Below are positions 35,790 to 44,055 of a stretch of DNA of 46,613 nucleotides, piece after piece (positions within the stretch are counted from its first letter, which is position 1; each line of letters starts with the position of its first letter). The notes below the pieces were generated by a model that did no database searches, was not told the DNA's origin, and saw only the letters and a list, made by a program, of their open reading frames with translations. A program made the position numbers and the translations under genes. Where the stretch lies: the NCBI RefSeq assembly GCF_003989745.1, contig NZ_RZGS01000019.1, positions 1 through 46,613 on the forward strand. The letters are read 5' to 3'. This DNA is from Legionella septentrionalis. GTDB lineage: Bacteria; Pseudomonadota; Gammaproteobacteria; Legionellales; Legionellaceae.

Positions 35790-36194
35790 TTAATCAATCG
35801 CTGCGTAAATGTCCGCTGCTTCCTTGTGGTATTCGATGTAATCCCGTAATAAATAGTACTGATGGATTGTTTTATCCGATTTAGTCATCCAACAAAATTG
35901 ATTAAGGACACACAGGGTTGTAATGATTCCAGCAGCATCTGAGCTCACTTGCCCATCGTAGCCATTACCTTCCACATAGATGGGAAGTTGCTCATCTAAG
36001 TCAGGAGCTAAGTAGAAGCCACAATTACTCAATTCGTAAAAATGCCAGTAGCCTCCGTCATAAGAGGAGCACAGCGTTCTTAATGTTTTATAAATGGATT
36101 GTTCGGCTCTTATCATCATTGAGCCAAAATGCTTAGGTAAGAAGGAAAGGCGTTGATTGTCGCTAACTGATTGTGCAGTAATTATTGTAGTCAT
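35790..36194 (-). CDS. Antirestriction protein, KlcA/ArdB family
   Basis: A 134-residue protein with the clear family core RLSFLPKHFGSMMIRAEQSI, then YDGGYWHFYELSNCGFYLAP and GNGYDGQVSSDAAGIITTLC. These proteins protect incoming DNA from type I restriction without DNA mimicry. It is read leftward, so the + strand (the predicted T-strand) is its template. That would allow expression from single-stranded DNA on entry. A 19-bp perfect hairpin stands 68 bases upstream of its start (36262-36306) and could serve as such a promoter. Confidence 0.9.
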   Translation of the reverse strand: MTTIITAQSVSDNQRLSFLPKHFGSMMIRAEQSIYKTLRTLCSSYDGGYWHFYELSNCGFYLAPDLDEQLPIYVEGNGYDGQVSSDAAGIITTLCVLNQFCWMTKSDKTIHQYYLLRDYIEYHKEAADIYAAID

Positions 36195-36261
36195 ATTAGA
36201 TCCTAATTTTGATTTCTGATGTTCTTAATGAACATGATTATTATTACAAAAATCCGAGATT

Positions 36262-36306
36262 AAGTCAATATAAAACAACTATTTAAAAGTTGTTTTATAT
36301 TGACTT
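36262..36306. promoter_or_regulatory. 19-bp perfect hairpin between divergent genes; candidate single-strand promoter or operator
   Basis: AAGTCAATATAAAACAACT (36262-36280) and AGTTGTTTTATATTGACTT (36288-36306) are exact complements around a 7-base loop. It lies between the leftward antirestriction gene (start 36194) and a rightward gene (start 36359). Leading regions of F and ColIb use folded single-strand promoters (Frpo/ssi) for early antirestriction genes. An ordinary operator for both genes is the alternative. Confidence 0.6.
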
Positions 36307-36358
36307 TTATTGGGATGCTATTCCATAATCAAGCAATCAATAACTTGGAATTAATCTG

Positions 36359-37186
36359 ATGAAAAAAGTGCTCCGCTTTGAAATGAAGCAAAATTTACGA
36401 AGGCCAACACGTATTTATGTGAAATCACCCGATCTAAAAACTAACTATGGCTATTTTCATGCGGACAATCCTTCATCGTTTGATGGATGGAGCCTGCTCA
36501 CCGAAGAGCAGGCCACTGAACTGGCTTTGTTTATTCAAAACATTGAAGCAATAAATACCCTATTAGGGAGTGAGGCCAGTAATAAATTGATGGATTTTCG
36601 ATTTCGCTTACCCATCGATTTTGTAGCAACCTTGCATGAACTTAGCTCCCTTTTTAACCACCAGAACATTAAATATAATTTTTTTGAGGCAGCCCTTACT
36701 GGCATCATTCAACAGATGAAGATGGCGACAGTACAACTGGACGATGGAAAAAAACAAGAGGCATTAACCTTATTGGATAAAATCGGACTGGCTACCTATA
36801 AAAAACTCGATCTCACCTCACCTGTTCAGGCTGTATTTTCTGAGCTTTTGGCAGTTCATAATAAATCTGAAAAACTACATAAGAAAGCCTTAGCCCTATT
36901 TGATAAAGATAAAAGTTACTCGCCCAAAGCCATCGAAGGAATGGCCAGCGGTGAATCACAACCTGCAAAATGGTTAGTAGCTTGTGCTATTGATGTATTA
37001 ATTGAGGAACGCTTACCGATTTTAGAACGGTGTTTAAACGATAACGAGCTATTTTTATTGTGGGTAAAACCGCTTTTAGACAACGAATTCAATCGGGAGC
37101 TATTGCTCAACAAAATACGCGCCCTTAGCTGGCATAGCATGGAACAAATTGTAGTCTCTTATCACCCCAAAGCGCATTCATCATGA
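36359..37186 (+). CDS. Hypothetical protein
   Basis: A 275-residue soluble protein with no signal or membrane helix. The N-terminus is basic (RFEMKQNLRRPTRIYVKSPD). The middle and C-terminal parts look helical (LIEERLPILERCLNDNELFL). No family is recognised. ATG 36359 has GGAA upstream. It is divergent from the antirestriction gene, with the 19-bp hairpin between them. Its stop comes three bases before the C-terminal remnant of the gene interrupted by the Tn3-family transposon. Confidence 0.6.
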   Translation: MKKVLRFEMKQNLRRPTRIYVKSPDLKTNYGYFHADNPSSFDGWSLLTEEQATELALFIQNIEAINTLLGSEASNKLMDFRFRLPIDFVATLHELSSLFNHQNIKYNFFEAALTGIIQQMKMATVQLDDGKKQEALTLLDKIGLATYKKLDLTSPVQAVFSELLAVHNKSEKLHKKALALFDKDKSYSPKAIEGMASGESQPAKWLVACAIDVLIEERLPILERCLNDNELFLLWVKPLLDNEFNRELLLNKIRALSWHSMEQIVVSYHPKAHSS

Positions 37187-37189
37187 ACG

Positions 37190-37268
37190 TTACTCAGCTT
37201 TTTGTTTAATATCATAGCATAACCTGTTAGCCACAGTAGCGTTAATTTGTTTCATTCTTGTTTTAAAT
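37190..37268 (-). pseudogene. 3' part of a gene interrupted by the Tn3-family transposon
   Basis: Removing the transposon and one TAAAT copy joins the frame at 42769 to this segment without a stop. It adds FKTRMKQINATVANRLCYDI and then KQKAE-stop (TAA at 37192-37190). The clean join shows that this is the C-terminus of the same gene as 42769-43174. The protein family is unknown. Confidence 0.75.
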
Positions 37269-37307
37269 GGCCCTTGGGGAGTAATGGAACGGCCAACCGA
37301 CTTAAGG
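37269..37307 (+). repeat. Left 39-bp terminal inverted repeat of the Tn3-family element
   Basis: It is an exact complement of 42730-42768. It begins GGCCCTTGGGGAGTAATGG and holds the tnpA stop codon. TAAAT precedes it at 37264-37268. Confidence 0.95.
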
Positions 37308-40274
37308 GTTATTAGGATCTCTTAGTGACCTTAATTTTCCATCTTTTACTTCATCAGGCATTGAGAATGAATATCGACCAAGCATATTAAAATGTGCTTT
37401 TGCAAATGGTGATAGTCGCACTTCATCTTCTTCATTAACGGGGAAGTTATCGTTCTTTAGCTGATCTAACGCTGCATCCATATAAATAGTGTTCCAATGA
37501 ACCAAAACATTAAGCACCAGTCCTAGTGCCCCTAATTGATCCTCTTGTCCTTCACGATAGCGTTGGTGAAGTTCTCCTCTTTTTCCGTGAAAAACAGAGC
37601 GTGCCAAGCTATGTCGTCCCTCGGTCAAATTCAGTTGCAATAAAGTACTACGACGACACGATTCATCATGAATATAGTTAAGCATATGAATAGTCTTATC
37701 TATGCGTCCAATTTCAGCAATCGCCTGTGCTAATCTTGTGGGTTTATCACCCACTTGAAGAGTTCTCATAATCCCTGTTGCAGGTACCCGGCCAAGTTTT
37801 AAAGATCCAACCAAACGCAGCACATCATCCCAATGAGGAATAATACGCTCAAGATTTGCACGATGTTTTGCAAGAATATTGAGTTTGCCATAATCGGCGA
37901 GTGGATCAACCCGCCAAAAACGAGCATCTCCCAAATCAGCTAATCGCGGGCTAAAACGATACCCTAAGAGACGAAATAAGCCAAATACAATATCACTGTA
38001 AGCACCTGTATCTGTCATGATACGAGTAGGTTTTAACTCTGTTTGTTGTTCTAGCACTACTCCTAATAGAATCAAACTGTCTCGCAAAGTTCCAGGCACC
38101 GTAACATCATTCAAGCCCGTTCTTTGATTTGAAAGTAAATTATACCAGGTTACTCCGCGCCCTTGATTAAAGTACTTTGGGTTTGGAGCTGCATGCAAAG
38201 AGCGGACCGGTACAACAAAACGCATCCCATCAGCAGAGGCTATATCTCCACCACCCCATTTTTTCGCTAATTTACTCTGGTTTTGTGCTGCAACTAATAT
38301 TGCGTTAGATGCCGTTATTGTCTCATCGCGAATGTAATTTTGATCAACCCATATCAGGCGATCTCTTTTTAATGCCGGTATGTCTTCTCTAACAAAAGGT
38401 TCAAGACCAGTATTGCAAGCTTGGGCAAGCAAAACAGCACAAATACTAATTTCTAAATCAACAGCCCGAGCATTCCCTTCATTAATATGAGTAAAGGCCG
38501 AAATAAAGTTAGTTCGCTTAGCAATTTCCAGCAATACTTCAGGTAAATCTACACGGGGAAGTCTGGATTTAATTTCGCTGCGCAACAGCTTTAGAGATTC
38601 AGGTTCATCTAACTTGTCTAATTGGGTTAGGATAAGCTCCTCATTGCCTTTAATCAGATCGAATCTTATAAAAGGGTTATTATCAAAATTTTTAGCTACC
38701 AATTTATATGTTTCATCTAATTCATTAACAAACTCCTGTAAATAACCATGAGGTTCATTTGTTAAGTTCAAGGAACGACAAATCACGGGACGTATCGCTT
38801 CCCACTCCTTTCCTCCATGAAGATTGGCTCTAGGATCAGAATAACGCCAACTTGGACTTACAAAGAGATCGCGACGTTTCAATGCTCCTTGTAATTTATC
38901 AAGAATACAAAAAATATAGGCGGTTTTGTTGAATTGATTTTCTTTATCCAGAACATATCGTTTCCATGTTTTATTGACTAAAGCCAGTGGCGCTTCTTTT
39001 TTCGATTTATTCTTTAACCAATTAAGAGCCTCGATGATGGGTTTTCCTGCTTCATTGCCGTCAAAGTGAATAACACGAAGAAGAGCAGGCAAAAAGTTTT
39101 TAATGGTTTGTTCTTTATCCTCAAGTTCGCGATAAAATACATCATCCGGCGGCTGAATTAGCGCATTTGCTTCGCTAACCGCGATTATTAATTCCTCATA
39201 TCCCACGGTATTGAAGATTTTACTACGTACCTCTTGATCAGTAAGATTGTTATCTAAGACAACTTTGCAGGCATTAATCAATGTAGCTGCAGCAGAGTCT
39301 AAATCCTTAATTGTTCGTAACCTTTTTTTATGATTAGTGCGCTTTGCTTTTGAAAATAGTTCACTTAATACAATAGATAATATATCAAGAGCATCATCTT
39401 GTGCTGTAGCTTCAAAATGATGAGCAAAAGCGACTAAAGTTGCCATTTTTCTTTCATAAGAAAGACGGCTTATAGCTGTTGTCTTTGCAGTATTAGCAAA
39501 GCGACAAAGAACAGATACTCTCCCCTCAGGTAACCGTTTAGGTAATTCGATGCTTAGTTCGCGCGCCATTTCAATACGCTTTAGCGCTTTAACCAACGTC
39601 TTACTACTTGCCCTCACAGGGCCTTTGCGAAGAATATCAAGCAATGATTGGCGCTGCTTCTCTTCCACCAATAGTAAATTATTAAGTTTCTCTGTCTGGT
39701 CATTAGTTAAATTTTTAATCAACGATCGCCATAAGCGCGTATCCATTCTACTACGAACTTCAGCAATAAAACGTTCTACTGTTGTTATTCCTGGCAATAA
39801 AACTTTATTGTTTATAAGCCATAACACTGTTTGCTCAAATAATAATCCTGGCCTATCTGTTCCAGTCCAAAATAAAGCATACAGCCACCGACCTAGCTTA
39901 AAACGAATACCTTTGTCATGAAATTCTTTAAATCCATAGCGTATCCTTATTTCAGCAGTATGGCGCCATCGTTGCTCACTTTGTTGGTAACGATCAAGAG
40001 AGCTCTGAATATCATCCACATTAATTTGGATGGCTATTCGCTCAATGATTTTATAAGGAATTTCAGTCAAATCACTGTAAAAAGTGCCAATAAATCTAGC
40101 CGTAGTTAACTGAAGTGCATACCCCAATCTGCTAAACTGACCTCGTTTACTTTTTATCCATTCCCTGTCTTGATCATCCAGAAAAAAATAATTAGCGATA
40201 AACTCTGGTGTTAAGTCATTAGGGTACCTGCCATAGTTTTCACGATGAGTAGGAGAAAGAAAATCGACTGGCAT
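37302..40274 (-). CDS. tnpA: TnpA, Tn3-family transposase
   Basis: A 990-residue DDE transposase for replicative transposition. The N-terminal DUF4158-type domain has FIANYFFLDDQDREWIKSKR. Catalytic motifs are visible: first Asp in ASADGMRFVVP, second in MTDTGAYSDIVFGL, and Glu in GQEDQLGALGLVLN. Length is normal for Tn3 (about 1000). ATG 40274 lies next to the res-like region shared with divergent tnpR, and the stop is within the left terminal repeat. There is no sign of decay, so the element is probably active. Confidence 0.96.
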   Translation of the reverse strand: MPVDFLSPTHRENYGRYPNDLTPEFIANYFFLDDQDREWIKSKRGQFSRLGYALQLTTARFIGTFYSDLTEIPYKIIERIAIQINVDDIQSSLDRYQQSEQRWRHTAEIRIRYGFKEFHDKGIRFKLGRWLYALFWTGTDRPGLLFEQTVLWLINNKVLLPGITTVERFIAEVRSRMDTRLWRSLIKNLTNDQTEKLNNLLLVEEKQRQSLLDILRKGPVRASSKTLVKALKRIEMARELSIELPKRLPEGRVSVLCRFANTAKTTAISRLSYERKMATLVAFAHHFEATAQDDALDILSIVLSELFSKAKRTNHKKRLRTIKDLDSAAATLINACKVVLDNNLTDQEVRSKIFNTVGYEELIIAVSEANALIQPPDDVFYRELEDKEQTIKNFLPALLRVIHFDGNEAGKPIIEALNWLKNKSKKEAPLALVNKTWKRYVLDKENQFNKTAYIFCILDKLQGALKRRDLFVSPSWRYSDPRANLHGGKEWEAIRPVICRSLNLTNEPHGYLQEFVNELDETYKLVAKNFDNNPFIRFDLIKGNEELILTQLDKLDEPESLKLLRSEIKSRLPRVDLPEVLLEIAKRTNFISAFTHINEGNARAVDLEISICAVLLAQACNTGLEPFVREDIPALKRDRLIWVDQNYIRDETITASNAILVAAQNQSKLAKKWGGGDIASADGMRFVVPVRSLHAAPNPKYFNQGRGVTWYNLLSNQRTGLNDVTVPGTLRDSLILLGVVLEQQTELKPTRIMTDTGAYSDIVFGLFRLLGYRFSPRLADLGDARFWRVDPLADYGKLNILAKHRANLERIIPHWDDVLRLVGSLKLGRVPATGIMRTLQVGDKPTRLAQAIAEIGRIDKTIHMLNYIHDESCRRSTLLQLNLTEGRHSLARSVFHGKRGELHQRYREGQEDQLGALGLVLNVLVHWNTIYMDAALDQLKNDNFPVNEEDEVRLSPFAKAHFNMLGRYSFSMPDEVKDGKLRSLRDPNNP

Positions 40275-40292
40275 AACATCTCATTATAAATC

Positions 40293-40390
40293 TGTTGCAA
40301 AACTTCTAAGTTTTGCAACAAATCTCATATCATCAAATTTATTAGCTTAAATTTGTCGCAAAAATCAGATGCAAAAGTCTATTGTTTTGC
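40293..40390. promoter_or_regulatory. res-like resolution site between tnpA and tnpR
   Basis: Dyads in the tnpA-tnpR gap include TGTTGCAAAAC/GTTTTGCAACA (40293-40303/40310-40320, 28 bp overall) and GCAAAA/TTTTGC (40371-40390). Single TTTGTCGCAAAA-like half sites lie between. Serine resolvases bind 25-35-bp imperfect dyads and repress both promoters. The exact crossover subsite is not determined. Confidence 0.65.
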
Positions 40391-40423
40391 GATATAATTT
40401 GCAACAACATTTTGGAATTTGTT

Positions 40424-40969
40424 ATGAAAATAGGATATGCACGCGTTTCAACCACTGATCAAAACTTGGAACTGCAATTAGCTGCTCTAAAAGAAGCTGG
40501 ATGTAGTCGTATTTACCAAGAAAAAATTTCAGGGGCAAAAAAAGACCGCCCTGAATTGGAACGTTTATTGGATCAACTTCGTCCTAATGACATAGTGGTT
40601 GTGTGGAAATTAGATAGATTAGCTCGTTCTACCCACCACCTATTAGAATTTGTAGAACGAATAAGAATTGCTGAAGCCTCATTTTGCTCACTTTCAGAAC
40701 CATGGGCAGATACAACTTCTCATGCCGGTAAAATGATCATGACCGTATTTGCTGGCATTGCTGAATTTGAACGTGATTTAATTCGTGAGCGTACTACTGC
40801 GGGACGGTTGGCTGCCAAACAACGTGGAATTCGATTTGGCCGTCCTAAAAAAATGAATGAAGAACAAAAATTATTAGCCAGACGATTGTTGGAGGAAAAT
40901 AAATCCGTAAGTGAAATTGCCAAAACATTTAACGTCCACAAAGCTACGATATATCGTTTACAAGATTAA
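40424..40969 (+). CDS. tnpR: TnpR, serine resolvase
   Basis: A 181-residue small serine recombinase for cointegrate resolution. I use ATG 40424 (MKIGYARVSTTDQNLELQLA) rather than the longer frame from 40382. The nucleophile is Ser9, followed by VWKLDRLARS and GIAEFERDLIRERTTAGRLA. The C-terminal helix-turn-helix is KSVSEIAKTFNVHKATIYRL. It is divergent from tnpA and followed by the cargo genes in the same direction. Confidence 0.95.
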   Translation: MKIGYARVSTTDQNLELQLAALKEAGCSRIYQEKISGAKKDRPELERLLDQLRPNDIVVVWKLDRLARSTHHLLEFVERIRIAEASFCSLSEPWADTTSHAGKMIMTVFAGIAEFERDLIRERTTAGRLAAKQRGIRFGRPKKMNEEQKLLARRLLEENKSVSEIAKTFNVHKATIYRLQD

Positions 40970-40980
40970 TAAACAAATGC

Positions 40981-41011
40981 TTGACCTTACCGCAACGTCA
41001 ACCCTTATCGT
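40981..41011 (+). promoter_or_regulatory. MerR-type promoter with 19-base spacer
   Basis: TTGACC (40981-40986) and TATCGT (41006-41011) are 19 bases apart, the over-long spacing typical of MerR-controlled promoters. The spacer carries the dyad TTGAC/GTCAA (40981-40985/40997-41001). The regulator gene starts 27 bases later, so autoregulation is likely and the hydrolase may be co-transcribed. Confidence 0.65.
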
Positions 41012-41038
41012 GTATCTGGTGATTAAGAGGAGTACAAC

Positions 41039-41800
41039 ATGAGGTACACGATTAAACAATTGGCTAAACTGTCTGGTGTGAGTACCCGCACTTTGCGCTT
41101 TTATGATGAGATTGGTTTATTAAAGCCAGCATTTTATGGTGATAACCAATATCGTTATTATAAAGAAGAACAACTACTTTTGCTTCAGCAAATCTTGTTT
41201 TTTCGTGAACTTGAGTTTCCTCTTAATGATATTAAGCGGATTTTGCATTGTAATGACTTCGATAAAATAAATTCATTACAACAACACAAATCCTCCTTGC
41301 AATCTAATGTTGAGCGAACACAAACACTCATTCAGACGATTGATAAAACTATTTCACACTTAAGAGGACAAAATAAAATGTGTATTGAGGAAATGTTTGA
41401 GGGTTTTGACCCAATTAAACAACAAGAACATGAAAAATACATGCTGGACACAGGAGTTATTTCTCAACAGCAAATTGATGATAGTTGGCAACGTGTTGCC
41501 CATTGGAAAAAACCTGATTGGGAGCAATTTAAAGACGCGGGTGAAAAACTGCATGTAGCACTTGTGGAAGTGCTCAAACAAGGTCAAGAAGTAGACTCCG
41601 ATAAAGTTCAGGAACTTATTCAAAAGCACTACGATTGGGTTAATAATTTTTGGACACCTAATCAGGAAACCTATTTAGGACTCGGACAAATGTATTTGGA
41701 CCATCCTGATTTTCGTGATTTCTATAATCGCTTTCATCCAGATTTGGCCGAGTACATTGTTGCTGCTATGAAAGTGTATGCAAAACATAATTTAACTTAA
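41039..41800 (+). CDS. MerR-family regulator with TipA-type ligand domain
   Basis: A 253-residue activator-type regulator. Residues 1-70 are the MerR helix-turn-helix (YTIKQLAKLSGVSTRTLRFY, then EIGLLKPAFYG). A coiled coil spans about 80-115. Residues about 125-245 resemble the TipAS domain (YDWVNNFWTPNQETYLGLGQ, then DPDFRDFY-like HPDFRDFYNRFHPDLAEYIV). TipA proteins bind thiopeptide or other bulky drugs and turn on their own promoter. It is transposon cargo. Start 41039 has AGGAG. Confidence 0.9.
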   Translation: MRYTIKQLAKLSGVSTRTLRFYDEIGLLKPAFYGDNQYRYYKEEQLLLLQQILFFRELEFPLNDIKRILHCNDFDKINSLQQHKSSLQSNVERTQTLIQTIDKTISHLRGQNKMCIEEMFEGFDPIKQQEHEKYMLDTGVISQQQIDDSWQRVAHWKKPDWEQFKDAGEKLHVALVEVLKQGQEVDSDKVQELIQKHYDWVNNFWTPNQETYLGLGQMYLDHPDFRDFYNRFHPDLAEYIVAAMKVYAKHNLT

Positions 41801-41856
41801 ATTTGGCTGCCTATTTATATATTTAGTAGGCAATATTTTTGATTTTGGAGTTTTTT

Positions 41857-42735
41857 ATGAAAACCAATTTAAGTACTTATATTACGCTGAAAGATGGGAG
41901 AAGCCTTGGATATACAGAATACGGTTTTAGCAATGGGTTCCCCATATTATTTTTTCATGGCTTACCTGGTAGCCGCTTTGAAGCAGAGAAATTACATGCT
42001 GCTGCTCTTAAACTACAGGTGAGATTAATCGGGCTGGATAGACCTGGAATGGGACTATCTTCACATCAAAAAAATCGAATCATACTAGATTGGCCAAATG
42101 ACATATCTGAATTTGCTACCTCATTAAATTTAAAAAAATTTTCTATTGTGGGTCATTCTGGTGGCGCACCCTATGTAGCTGCTTGTGCTTATCGCCTTCC
42201 AGAAAAACTTCATAAAGCAGTCATTGTCTCAGGCATGGCGCCATTAACTTACCCAGAAGCAATAACCAGCTTATCTAAATCTCAAAAGCAAATGAATTGG
42301 ATGATTCGGTATTGTCCTATTCTATTGAAACTAATGATGAAAATGTCTTGCAAAGCATTGGAAAACCCTAATCGTTTAAAATCAATGCTTAAACAATTAC
42401 CGGAAGTTGATGCAAAAATATTTGAAAACACTCACTATAAAGAATTAATGGTTTTATCATTAAAAGAGGCGTTTCGGCAAAATGCTTCCGGAGTAATAGA
42501 TGATTTCAAATTACTTACAAAAACACTTGGATTTGATTTAAACGCAATTCGATGTCCATTTGTTGTATGGCAAGGAGGTAAAGATTTGCAGGCACCAGTA
42601 AAGCACGCAGAAATCTATGCGCAACATGTACCTCAAGCTAATTATGTGTTTTTAGAAGACGAAGGTCATATTTCCATTTTACACAATTATGATGAGCAAA
42701 TTTTAGCAAGTGCATTGGAGGGAGCCATTCCTTAA
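41857..42735 (+). CDS. Alpha/beta hydrolase, transposon cargo
   Basis: A 292-residue alpha/beta-hydrolase-fold protein. The start at 41857 has GGAG six bases upstream; a longer frame from 41839 is not used. The oxyanion-loop motif is FFHGLPGSR. The nucleophile is Ser101 in VGHSGGAPYVA. The acid is probably Asp in GGKDLQAP and the base His in EDEGHISIL. No signal peptide is seen, so it is cytoplasmic. Linked to a TipA-like regulator, it may detoxify the ligand, but the substrate is unknown. Its stop codon is inside the right terminal repeat. Confidence 0.88.
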   Translation: MKTNLSTYITLKDGRSLGYTEYGFSNGFPILFFHGLPGSRFEAEKLHAAALKLQVRLIGLDRPGMGLSSHQKNRIILDWPNDISEFATSLNLKKFSIVGHSGGAPYVAACAYRLPEKLHKAVIVSGMAPLTYPEAITSLSKSQKQMNWMIRYCPILLKLMMKMSCKALENPNRLKSMLKQLPEVDAKIFENTHYKELMVLSLKEAFRQNASGVIDDFKLLTKTLGFDLNAIRCPFVVWQGGKDLQAPVKHAEIYAQHVPQANYVFLEDEGHISILHNYDEQILASALEGAIP

Positions 42736-42768
42736 GTCGGTTGGCCGTTCCATTACTCCCCAAGGGCC
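42730..42768 (-). repeat. Right 39-bp terminal inverted repeat of the Tn3-family element
   Basis: It is an exact complement of 37269-37307, followed by the duplicated TAAAT at 42769-42773. The hydrolase stop (42733-42735) lies inside it. Confidence 0.95.
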
Positions 42769-43174
42769 TAAATTCAGGCTCGCTGAGCCTTTCACATTGA
42801 TCTAACTCAAATCGGCTTACAGAAGCAGCTGGGCGTGAAGTGCTCTCTTTTTCCCAGGTTACTCTCAAAAGATATTTGTCCTGTTTCTTTGTATGGATAA
42901 TATGCGCATAAAGATTATCTTCATTAAAAAATTTCTTATAATCCATCCAATCTTGAGAGTTTTTATCAATAGACCAACAAAGTGATTTTATCTGACACTC
43001 TTTATAGCGACTTTTTCCTTTGAACAAGTCGTTTAAAAAGTTTTTAAGCCCCTGATTACCAAAATAAGTATGCCCCTCATCGCCATAATGTTTAAAAAAC
43101 AGTTCTGACAAGCGTTCCGTTGGGCTTTTTTCGGTCACAAAAAAATAAGGCCAAAAAATGGGCTTGAGAAACAA
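42769..43174 (-). pseudogene. 5' part of a gene interrupted by the Tn3-family transposon
   Basis: An open frame of about 135 codons read leftward (FLKPIFWPYFFVTEKSPTER, then HYGDEGHTYFGNQGLKNFLN) reaches the transposon and continues at 37268. The only start codon is TTG 43174. The frame is open up to a stop at 43211-43213, with no ATG, so the true 5' end is probably missing as well. No family is recognised. The rejoined protein would be about 161 residues from the TTG. Confidence 0.6.
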
Positions 43175-43215
43175 ATAGATCTTAACATCAGGTCTTTTGT
43201 GTTGAATTTTTTAAT

Positions 43216-43476
43216 ATAAAGGCATCATCTCTTGATGCTGCACAGAAAAAATGGCAATTAGAACCTAATTACACTTTTATTCAAAGTGCTATGGGTGGCT
43301 ACAGTCATGGAAAACAAGTTTTATTAGCAATGATGTATTCTTTTTTTAATCCAGAAGATGGTCAAAAACTTCTTGAGAAAACCCAAGCACCCAATTTTGT
43401 GCAAGCGCTATCTGTTTTAAATCAGGACGCTCGACAAATTATTTCTGAATTATGGTTACATCACACTGGGTGGTAA
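43216..43476 (+). pseudogene. Remnant of a small plasmid gene lacking its 5' end
   Basis: The frame reads KASSLDAAQKKWQLEPNYTF then IQSAMGGYSHGKQVLLAMMY and FFNPEDGQKLL, ending ELWLHHTGW at TAA 43474-43476. The protein-like pattern starts well before the first ATG (43291), and no start codon is available upstream before a stop at 43183. It diverges from the other 5'-truncated gene (42769-43174), and both lose their beginnings around 43200-43220, which suggests a deletion junction there. Confidence 0.5.
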
Positions 43477-43520
43477 CGATTTTATTATTTATTTGCGACA
43501 GGTCGCGACACAATTAGGGC

Positions 43521-43802
43521 TTATCCAAACAAATCGCTGTGAGAGCCTGTTCGCGATAATCGTAGCAATTGGATGCGATCATCTTTAATGATCTTATAAA
43601 TTAATAACCAATCGGGGGTAAGATGGCATTCACGATAACCACCCCAATTTCCGCTAAGACTATGATCCTTATGTTTCAGATCTAAAGGCTCCTCCTTTTG
43701 CAATTGCTCAACAATGGAGTCCAGAAGCTTCCTGCTTTTTCCTTGTTTGGTAATCTTTTTCAAATCACGCTTAAATTGTGTTGCCAATTCTAATTCAAGC
43801 AT
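43521..43802 (-). CDS. yafQ: YafQ-family mRNA interferase toxin
   Basis: A 93-residue RelE-superfamily toxin that cuts mRNA on the ribosome. The family C-terminal signature is present: KDHSLSGNWGGYRECHLTPD, then W and RTGSHSDLFG. Residues matching the E. coli YafQ active site (the two central His, Asp, and the His near the C-terminus) are kept, so it should be active. The ATG lies inside the end of the antitoxin gene (8-base overlap), the usual coupled arrangement. Confidence 0.92.
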   Translation of the reverse strand: MLELELATQFKRDLKKITKQGKSRKLLDSIVEQLQKEEPLDLKHKDHSLSGNWGGYRECHLTPDWLLIYKIIKDDRIQLLRLSRTGSHSDLFG

Positions 43803-44055
43803 TATCTACAGAATCCCATACATCCTTCATTGTTTTAAATCGCTCGCCCTTACCTGATTCCAGTTCTGCCATGGCATCCCGTGTTTCTTTGTTCGGTATT
43901 TTTACCTCAAATGGCAGGCCATTTTGAAGACAGACCTGGCTATAGAACAGTCGAATTGCCTCAGCTGTAGATAAACCCACCTTATGCAAAATCGCCTCGG
44001 CCCGCATTTTAAGAGCAGGCTCAATACGAGCATTAATTGTTGCCGCCTTACTCAT
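43795..44055 (-). CDS. dinJ: DinJ/RelB-family antitoxin
   Basis: An 86-residue ribbon-helix-helix antitoxin. The N-terminus is AATINARIEPALKMRAEAIL, then VGLSTAEAIRLFYSQVCLQN, typical of DinJ. The C-terminal half (AELESGKGERFKTMKDVWDS) would wrap the toxin. It precedes yafQ and probably represses the operon. The upstream 147 bases before the IS3-family element hold its promoter, not resolved here. Confidence 0.92.
   Translation of the reverse strand: MSKAATINARIEPALKMRAEAILHKVGLSTAEAIRLFYSQVCLQNGLPFEVKIPNKETRDAMAELESGKGERFKTMKDVWDSVDNA

Larger units (their letters stand above)
37269..42768. mobile_element. Complete 5500-bp Tn3-family transposon with regulator and hydrolase cargo
   Basis: The ends are perfect 39-bp inverted repeats (37269-37307 and 42730-42768) starting GGCCCTTGGGGAGTAATGG. 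Both flanks carry the 5-bp duplication TAAAT (37264-37268 and 42769-42773), the Tn3-family signature. Contents are tnpA leftward, a res-like region, tnpR rightward, a MerR-family gene and an alpha/beta hydrolase. The stop codons of tnpA and of the hydrolase both lie inside the terminal repeats, so the element is tightly packed. Perfect ends and duplication suggest a recent insertion. Confidence 0.95.

Noticed and set aside
42638-42768. Leftward frame continuing through the transposon right end
   Set aside because: This part lies in the transposon terminal repeat and antisense to the hydrolase; only 42769-43174 belongs to the disrupted gene.
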